Part shown: piece by piece, positions 19,305-25,578 of the stretch
How the letters are laid out: the number at the start of each line of letters is the position of its first letter
Numbering within the stretch: position 1 is the stretch's first letter
Source: Kipferlia bialata
Lineage: Eukaryota > Fornicata
DNA: 25,578 bases
Direction: 5' to 3'
Assembly (NCBI GenBank): GCA_003568945.1
Contig: BDIP01000210.1
Coordinates: 1-25,578, forward strand
Program-made: the position numbers and the translations under genes
Notes under the pieces: generated by a model
Told to the model about the DNA's origin: nothing
Database searches by the model: none
The model's input: only the letters and a program-made list of their open reading frames with translations

Positions 19305-22300
19305 ATGCCGAATACCGGGTCTGACCTGCGTCTGACCTCTCAGTCACTGGGGCCCATCCTCAGGACAGGCAACCTGAGGGCCGTGGTGACTGCCCAGCCC
19401 CCTGTGACGCGGCTGTCTCTCTCCCACAATGAGATTGTGAGCATAGATGTACCACAGGTGAGAGTGCACCACAATGTGTATTACTATTGCTCCTTGTCAT
19501 TCCATCCCATTCTGATCCCTAGCGCTTCCCCCACCTGCGGAGCCTTGACCTGAGCTACAACAGACTTAGTGGGGTGTTCAGCCTCGGTCTGCCACTCTTT
19601 GTCAACCTGACAAGGTGGGTATGCATGTATAGTGTCTGAGTCGGTACCGGTACCACATTCATAGTAACACACCAAAGCTGTACCAATGTGTATCTATACA
19701 CATTGAATGACTTCAGCCTCCCTCTATCTGACTCTCTAGATTCTAGGTTTTCTCTCAGAGGGAATGCCATCAGACTACAATCTGTCTCTCTCTCTCTCTT
19801 ACTCTGACATCTAGGCTGTCTCTTCGTGGGAATGCCATCAGACGTCTGGTTGGCATTGAGAAGCTCATATACCTGGAGACACTGGTGCTGGACAACACTC
19901 AGATCAAGCACATCAGGTATAGAAGGATGTGTATTGTTGTATAGACTCACAGACACATGTTCATATAAATAGCCCCAGGGATGTCCTCCCCCAGAGGCCG
20001 TCTATATATTGTGGAGGGGGAGCCTATATTTTGTATGTATATACTAAGAGTATATGTGTAGTATGCACATCCAACCCCAGGGATGTCCTCCCCCAGAGGG
20101 GCAGGGGCCACCGTGCCCTTCGCTCTCTGTCCATGAGGGGGTGTCCACTGTCAACACCACACGATCTGGTTCTATTGAGAGGTATGTGTATAGTACATAG
20201 AGGGTGTATCAGTACATAGAGGGAGAGGGGGAGGGAAGGTATGTGTATGGTTATGTCTGTATGGTCGTCACTGGTATCCCACGTGTCCCCTAGTCTATAT
20301 TATACACCTTCTTGTTCTCTCTCTCTCCCCCCCTCCCCCCCCCCTCTCTCTTCTATCACGTATATCCTCACCCACCGGCTGCCAGTCCCTGAGTGGAATC
20401 TCTCTCTCTCTCTCTCTCCCCCCCCCACTCTCTCTATATATACCATAGGTGTATCTCTTACCCCAGGCTGTCCCTCCCTGCAGTCCCTGAGTGTCACTGT
20501 GCTGGTGGACAGAGAGTTGCCCCAGAGTAGAGTCAAGAGGTATCATTGCAGTGTATAGTAATTGGGTTATATACTATATATTATTTATTATACTGCACTG
20601 TGCTGGTGGACAGAGAGCTGCCCCAGAGTAGAGTGAAGAGGTACTATATTGCAATTGTATTGATTATAGTGTACTAATTGCATCCCTCACCTTAGGGAAG
20701 AGAAACTAGTGCGTTCCTTCTGCGCCGCCACCTTCAAGCTGCGTAAGCTGAGTGTGGAGGTGCTAGGGGGCGCTGAGATGGAGAGAGAGACGGAGAGAGA
20801 GAGACTGAGGGAGTCCCAGAGGGAGCAGGAGAGAGAGGAGAGGGAGAGAGAGAGGGAGGAGAGTGTGGAGCAGCCCCCCTCTCCTACTATTGTGTCATGC
20901 ATAGCCCATGGGGCAGAGAGGGAGGGGCAGAGGATAGGGGGGAGCTCCTTCTTTGCCCAGCAGACACCGATGTCCCATGTACAAAGGGTGCAGGAGAGTG
21001 AGAGGGAGAGAGAGGAGGCAGAGAGGGACATCCAGGTACGGTGGCATCATATATACACATATAGTATAGTAGTATATTGAAGAGTTAGTGAGTATAGAGT
21101 ATATTTATATATAGATGTATATGTATATATTATATATGTATATATAGTACATATATATACTAATATGTTTATACCCCTCGTCTAACATGCAGGTAGAGGA
21201 GGAGAGACCCGTGGAGTATGGCCTGACACCCTCAGTCCATGTACCAGTCCCACACCCCACACACACACACACCTTCATGGAGCCCCAGGGAGAGAGAGAG
21301 GGAGAGAGAGAGGGAGAGGAGGATGTCATTGAGGTCGAGGAGGAGGGGGAGGGAGAGAGAGACCACCTTGGGGCATCTGCCGGTATAGAGGAGGAGAGAG
21401 AGAGGATACGGGGAGAGGTGGACGGCAACCTGCAGAGCCAGATCCTGGACGCCTTCCTCGGGTCGGTTAGGTATGGGTATAAGTGCATATATATATATGG
21501 ATTTCTTTTGAATATATTATATTATATATAGGTGATTGATATGGGTATTGATGTATACATGACCCTTCTCATTCCAGGTACCAGGAGATTGAGCCTGAGC
21601 ACGCTGAGACCTCACCTGTGATAGAGACAGAGAGGGAGCCAGAGCGGCATGTAGACACTGACCTCTACGCCAGCCTGGAGAGAGAGAGACAGGTGGAGGC
21701 AGAGGCAGAGAGGGCTATTGAGAGAGAGAGAGAGCTATCGATGCAGAGGGAGAGGGAGAGAGAGGAGGCCCGGCAGAGAGAGCTGGAGGCAGAGGCAGAG
21801 AGGGAGAGAGAGGCCTACGAGAGAGAGGTGCAGATGCGACTCGACCGGGAGAGGGAGATGGAGAGAGAGAGAGAGAGAGAGCATAGGGAGGCCAGTCTGG
21901 AGTATGGGGCACCCCAGCCCCAGCACGAGGAGGAGATCAGCGAGGAGGTATGGTTGTACACTCATATATATGTATATATATATGTGTGTGTGTGTGTATG
22001 TGTGTGTGTCTTTGCTGTGATTACCCCCAGGTGTCCATTGACATTGAGGTTGAGATGTATATGTATGTGTGTGTGTGTGTCTATATGTGCTTACATCTAT
22101 TATATTCATGTGTCTATATGTGTCTTACTCCAGGTGTCCATTGACATTGAGGTTGAGATGTCCAGTGAGGAGGAGAGAGAGCTCGAGAGGCAGTCCATGC
22201 TGGAGATACAGGTACACAAACAGTAATATAGTTTATAATGAAGACGAAGAGTAATATATATATATATTCCATGTTGTACTATCTGTATGCTATTTTTGAC

Positions 22301-24436
22301 TATCTAGGCCTCCTCCAATGTGACCCTGAGTGCCCTGTCCCTGGAGGCAGACCCACACACAAGGTATATAACAGTATATATACACACCGCATATATAGGT
22401 ATATAATGGGGAAGAGAGAGAGAGGAATACTGAGTGCCCTGGAGGCAGACCCACACACAAGGTATGTACACATCGGTATTACTATATATTTTTCACGGTA
22501 TATATGATACATGTTCTGATACTGATACCCCAGGACGAGTGGCCTTGCCTACTCCCCCTACCACGGTGCCAGGGCATTAATGCCAGAGCAGACATGGGAC
22601 AGGGAGAGGGAGATGGAGAGAGAGAGAGAGAGCAGTGAGAGGCTGGTGGATGCCATGCTGGAGAGAGGGAGAGACAGGGAGAGAGAGAGGGAACGCAGCG
22701 CCTCCCGTGCTAGGGCACCCCTAGTGCTACCCGATGTACACTCCACTCTAGCCATGCACTCACCCCCTATTAACACCATGAGAAGGAGTGTGTCGGGGGC
22801 ATCCATAGACGAGGGAGAGAGGGAGAGGGAGAGGGAACAGCAGACTCAAGAGTTCCTCCCCCACTCCCCCCCTCTCCCCCCTCCCCTTGCCCTCCCCCCC
22901 TCCATGACCTCTGGTGCAGTGCCCCCCAAGACACCGGTGCCTACTATGCCACAGCCAGCACTCTCACTGGGTACGGTGTGTATATAGTATGTATATATAC
23001 GTGTGTGTGTGTTATATTACTATGTAGTGCCATACTCACCCACCCCAGGCATGTCCCCCGGTGAGTATGGCCTGTACCCCAAGGCACTGCTGAGGAGGGT
23101 GGCTGTGTCAGTGGACGCCATACTCACAGGGCAGGAGGGGGAGGAGAGAGAGAGAGAGGTGGAGAGGGTGGCTGAGGGAGAGAGAGAGCCCATGGCGGTC
23201 AGGGAGAGACACCAGGGCGTGGGCTCCCTAGAGCTAGACCTGATATCCCCTGTAGTTGCCATACCTGCCCAGAAGAGCAGGGAGAGAGAGAGAGAGGCCC
23301 CCCGAGAGGGTGTGTCTTCCTCCCTGTACCATGTAGACATGATGGCGTCGGATGAGGTCATATTGGGTGGAGAGAGAGAGATTGAGAGAGAGGTGACACT
23401 GGCATCAACGGCAGGGGTCACGGCCAGACAGGATGAGGGAGACAGAGAGAGTATCTACAGTGCAGTGGGTGCCCCTGTGCCCCTCTCTGACGTTGTTGTA
23501 CCCCCCATGCCTGACATGTCACCAGCTGGGGTCTCTACCAACATTGGCCTACCCCCTACCTCCAGTGCCAGTGCTAGTGCAGCAGAGACTAGTGTACCTA
23601 CTGCACCCGAGGGTGACACTACCACATCTACCGCCACTACATCTACTTCTCTAGGTGTGGGTGTACCCCCTGGGAGACTAGGGAGGGAGATGTCTGTGGA
23701 GAGTGTGCGTCGTGCCTCCAGACTGTCTCAGATGACCACAGTCATACCCCTTGCATCAGACAACGATGCATACCTAGGGGTGTCAGACAGTGAGAGCAGT
23801 GAGAGCAGTGAGAAGGAGGAGGAGGAGGAGGAGGAGAGAGACACCACCCCCGAGGCCGTTGTAGAGAGTGAGGGGGAGAGAGAGGACTCTGAGGTCTCCC
23901 TCAATGACTCCCTGGTCATACCCCCCATGCCTGAGGATGACCTGGACACCCCTATCACACTCAAGGCAGGGGGGGGCAAGAGAGAGAGAGAGAGGAGGGA
24001 GAGGAGGCCTCTGCTGGCTGATGACATCCCCCCCATGCCTGGGTCAAGGTCACCCTCGCCCTCACCCTCGCCCTCCCCCACCCCTACTCCCAAGGCTCTC
24101 ACCTCTGTGGACCTTGAGGACCAGGACGAGATCACTCCCATCCCAGACCGCTTCACACCCGTACCCGCCTCCCTGTCTCTACAGCCCATGACCCCATTCA
24201 CAGGGGCAGTGGGAGAGGGAGAGGGAGAGGGGGAGAGAGACATGGAGAGGGTGCGCCCCCACCCCATTGTGCTCCCTGTCTCAGATACTGAGGGGTCTGT
24301 GCCACCGGGTATGCCGTCCATATACCCTGCCACATCCAGTGTGCCAGCGCTGGTGCCCGCTATGGTCCCTGCCATGGTCCCTGCTGCCTCACCCGCTGGC
24401 AGTGGCAAGCCCCATCCTCTGCCTCCCATGCCTGTG

Positions 24437-24470
<34 letters not shown>

Positions 24471-25092
24471 GAGAGAGAGACTCTGCCCCCGCCCAGCCCA
24501 GGAAGGTCATGGCCCCACCCCCCAAGCCGAGTGACAAGTTCAGTGCGCTGCTGTCCTCCATACAGGTGATGACATCTCATATAGATATATCTAGAGTGTT
24601 GGTATATATTGTATTCGTATCCAGACTGACCCCAGGCCCTCTCCAGCCAGGCACACTCCACTCCTCCCTCTAGTGTTCCTGCACCTGCTGCCTCTGTCCA
24701 TGCCCCTGTCGCTACTGCTGCACCTGCTCAGACAGAGACAGCCCAGGAGAGAGTCGCTAGGTGGGTCTATTAGTGTCCGGATCTATGTTCATATCTCTCT
24801 CTGTATATATATGTATTTTTGGTATGTGGACCGTGTGCTTACCTGCAGGTTCCAGTCGATGCTGAGAGGTGTCTCCACCGTGGGTGGGGGAAGGGAGAAG
24901 GAGAGAGAGAGAGAGAGAGCTCGGGCGGCAGCTGCTTCCGAACGCCAGTCCCACTCTTATGCTGCTCAGCCGTCTCCTGCGGCACTTCCCGCCCCATCTA
25001 CCTCTACCGCTGTATCTAGCAGTGCCGCCCCTCTGGGCAGGGCGCAGAAAATGGCGGAGATGATGGCGATTCTCAGCAGGAACAAGAGGTAG
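19305..25092 (+). CDS. Leucine-rich repeat protein with Glu-Arg-rich and Pro/Ser-rich tail, 1321 aa, 14 exons
   Basis: Exons: 19305-19457, 19523-19614, 19815-19916, 20081-20181, 20467-20539, 20696-21035, 21193-21470, 21578-21947, 22134-22211, 22308-22363, 22534-22970, 23049-24565, 24636-24760, 24849-25092 (TAG), total 3966 nt, in frame. Residues 1 to about 210 form about seven leucine-rich repeats: RLSLSHNEIVSID, HLRSLDLSYNRLSGV, RLSLRGNAIRRLVGIEKL, LETLVLDNTQIKHI, LRSLSMRGCPL, SLQSLSVTVLV, KLRKLSVEVL. LRR blocks of this SDS22-like type bind proteins. The rest is low complexity: Glu-Arg dipeptide runs that probably form single helices, acidic stretches, Ser/Pro tracts and four [VIL]PPMP motifs. 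The C-terminus, AQKMAEMMAILSRNKR, looks like a short amphipathic helix. No kinase, GTPase or membrane domain is seen. Centrosomal or flagellar LRR scaffolds share this layout; that is inference only. Confidence 0.87.
19742..19843 (+). repeat. Pseudo-exon copy of the LRR exon 3 start
   Basis: A 34-nt block at 19742-19775 matches the acceptor and start of exon 3 (19810-19843) at 29 of 34 positions. Within the codons for SLRGNAIR all three differences are synonymous. The upstream copy runs into a CT repeat and has no good donor. Confidence 0.8.
19973..20099 (+). repeat. 25-bp exact copy of acceptor and exon 4 start
   Basis: CCCCAG plus the first 19 nt of exon 4 (20075-20099) are repeated exactly at 19973-19997, 102 nt upstream within the intron. 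Confidence 0.9.
20306..20441 (+). repeat. CT/C-rich tracts in LRR gene intron 4
   Basis: Two pyrimidine runs (about 20306-20351 and 20399-20437) flank the left-hand copy of the exon 5 start. They are simple slippage repeats on the coding strand. Confidence 0.8.
20383..20643 (+). repeat. Partial copies on both sides of exon 5
   Basis: On the left, CAGTCCCTGAGTG occurs at 20383-20395 and in exon 5 at 20481-20493 (98 nt apart). On the right, 48 nt of exon 5 end plus donor (20495-20542) recur at 20596-20643 with two mismatches (101 nt apart). Both mismatches are synonymous (Leu TTG/CTG, Val GTC/GTG). The right copy has no acceptor of its own. Confidence 0.88.
21964..22009 (+). repeat. (TA)n(TG)n microsatellite in intron 8
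   Basis: TATATATG units pass into a TG run. A similar TG-rich stretch follows at about 22058-22082, so the duplicated exon 9 start at 22027 is bracketed by TG repeats that could have mediated the duplication. Confidence 0.8.
22027..22160 (+). repeat. 31-bp exact copy of acceptor and exon 9 start
   Basis: CCAG plus the first 27 nt of exon 9 (codons VSIDIEVEM) occur identically at 22027-22057 and 22130-22160, 103 nt apart. The downstream copy is the one that continues in frame to a donor. Confidence 0.92.
22326..22465 (+). repeat. Copy of exon 10 end plus donor with in-frame 6-nt gap
   Basis: The exon 10 end and donor (22326-22367) recur at 22430-22465. The second copy lacks 6 nt (two codons, Ser-Leu) but otherwise matches through the GGTAT donor, about 98 nt downstream. 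It lies inside the intron. Confidence 0.88.
24437..24481 (+). repeat. Longest exonic (GA)n tract, encoding seven Glu-Arg pairs
   Basis: An almost perfect GA dinucleotide run of 44 nt in exon 12 of the LRR gene reads GAG-AGA repeatedly. Shorter tracts of the same kind occur throughout exons 6-8, 11, 12 and 14 and in exons 7 and 21 of the coiled-coil gene. Confidence 0.9.
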
Positions 25093-25480
25093 AGGGGGAG
25101 AGCATATTTGTAGTGTTGTGGATGTGAGTCTAGTTCGGGTATGTGTCTTTAGTGTTGTTGTGTCTCAGCGGGTTAAAAGTGGCGGATTATGTCTGCCTAT
25201 AATGTCCTCTTTGCGTGTTTGCCGGTAGTTATATGTATCATATGGTGTTGAATAGAGTGAAATGAGAGAGAGGACACTTGAAGTTCAAGTTGAACGAGTC
25301 ACCTGATGCCAATGTGCAATATGGTAAATCACGATAACAGTGTATGAGTGCCTCTACACTCCTTGTGTTTCATTTACTACAAAGACACATGGATGTGCTC
25401 CTAGGCCTACTCTCACACTTCAATTCCTATTTCTGAAGTCAATTTCCTCCAGTATCCCAATAATAGTACTTAGAGCTAAG
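25093..25480. other. Convergent intergenic region (388 bp)
   Basis: It lies between the LRR gene stop and the stop of a minus-strand gene entering from the right. It is AT-rich. No RNA gene or repeat was seen. Confidence 0.45.
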
Positions 25481-25578
25481 TTAGACCTCTCTGTAACAGT
25501 CTGCGTCCAGTACCCCTGGTAACACATCCACCAGAAGTGCCTTTCTATCACCAACAACCAGAGCTGTGGTGGGGTTGA
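25481..25578 (-). CDS. C-terminal end of an unknown gene entering from the right (31 codons)
   Basis: On the minus strand an open frame runs from the window edge to TAA at 25483-25481. It reads NPTTALVVGDRKALLVDVLP, then GVLDADCYREV and the stop. The composition is protein-like (hydrophobic beta/alpha pattern, GC-richer than the flank), and it is too short for a length-based ORF list. I do not recognise the family. It is convergent with the LRR gene. Confidence 0.42.
   Translation of the reverse strand, partial: NPTTALVVGDRKALLVDVLPGVLDADCYREV

Noticed and set aside
23728-24561. 277-codon open frame on the minus strand opposite LRR gene exon 12
   Set aside because: It is the complement of GA/CT-rich repeats (Ser-Leu-Ser-Leu runs). 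The plus strand carries the spliced, in-phase gene.
1-25578. Transposons, LINEs, rRNA or viral elements
   Set aside because: No reverse transcriptase, transposase, integrase or capsid-like frame, no terminal repeats and no rRNA-like sequence were seen.

Overview
This window looks like nuclear DNA of an intron-rich, gene-dense protist. A metamonad of the fornicate type (for example a Kipferlia-like free-living relative of diplomonads) is my best guess. The reasons are short introns (43 to about 440 nt), GC-rich exons against AT-rich, microsatellite-laden introns, and a branch-point-like CTNAY element sitting almost on top of nearly every 3' splice site. That arrangement is known from Giardia and Trichomonas. 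The organism name is inference; no gene here proves it.

Layout, left to right. (1) 1-47 is a poly-G edge, probably a contig-end artefact. (2) 77-1052, minus: the N-terminal part of an unknown multi-exon gene that runs off the left edge. (3) 1395-1913, plus: a single-exon protein of 172 aa with an N-terminal CxxC...CxxC zinc ribbon. (4) 2261-9483, minus: a complete 26-exon gene for the catalytic subunit of DNA polymerase alpha (1549 aa in my hand-spliced model; every junction stays in frame). (5) About 1.27 kb without a recognisable gene. (6) 10754-16274, plus: a 22-exon coiled-coil protein of about 620 aa. (7) 16846-18892, plus: a 6-exon proline-rich protein of 372 aa. (8) 19305-25092, plus: a 14-exon protein of 1321 aa with an N-terminal leucine-rich repeat block and a long Glu-Arg-rich and Pro/Ser-rich tail. 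(9) 25481-25578, minus: the last 31 codons of a gene entering from the right.

Only the polymerase has an assignable pathway: it extends primers at the start of every Okazaki fragment. The three plus-strand genes look like structural or scaffold proteins (coiled coil, proline-rich, LRR plus charged tail). Their order may be chance; nothing in the sequence proves a shared role.

The most interesting signals concern introns rather than proteins. By hand count, 55 of 64 modelled introns in the four complete genes end in a compact CTNAY...AG block. Several 3' splice sites carry tandem amplifications of this block (CTGACCCC repeats). In the three plus-strand genes, about eight introns carry a second near-copy of the neighbouring exon edge, usually 70-120 nt away, with the splice site included. 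Where those copies differ, most differences are synonymous or keep the frame. This means either recent tandem duplications (a proposed route to new introns) or haplotype/paralogue sequences concatenated by the assembler; the two can be told apart with long reads and RNA-seq.
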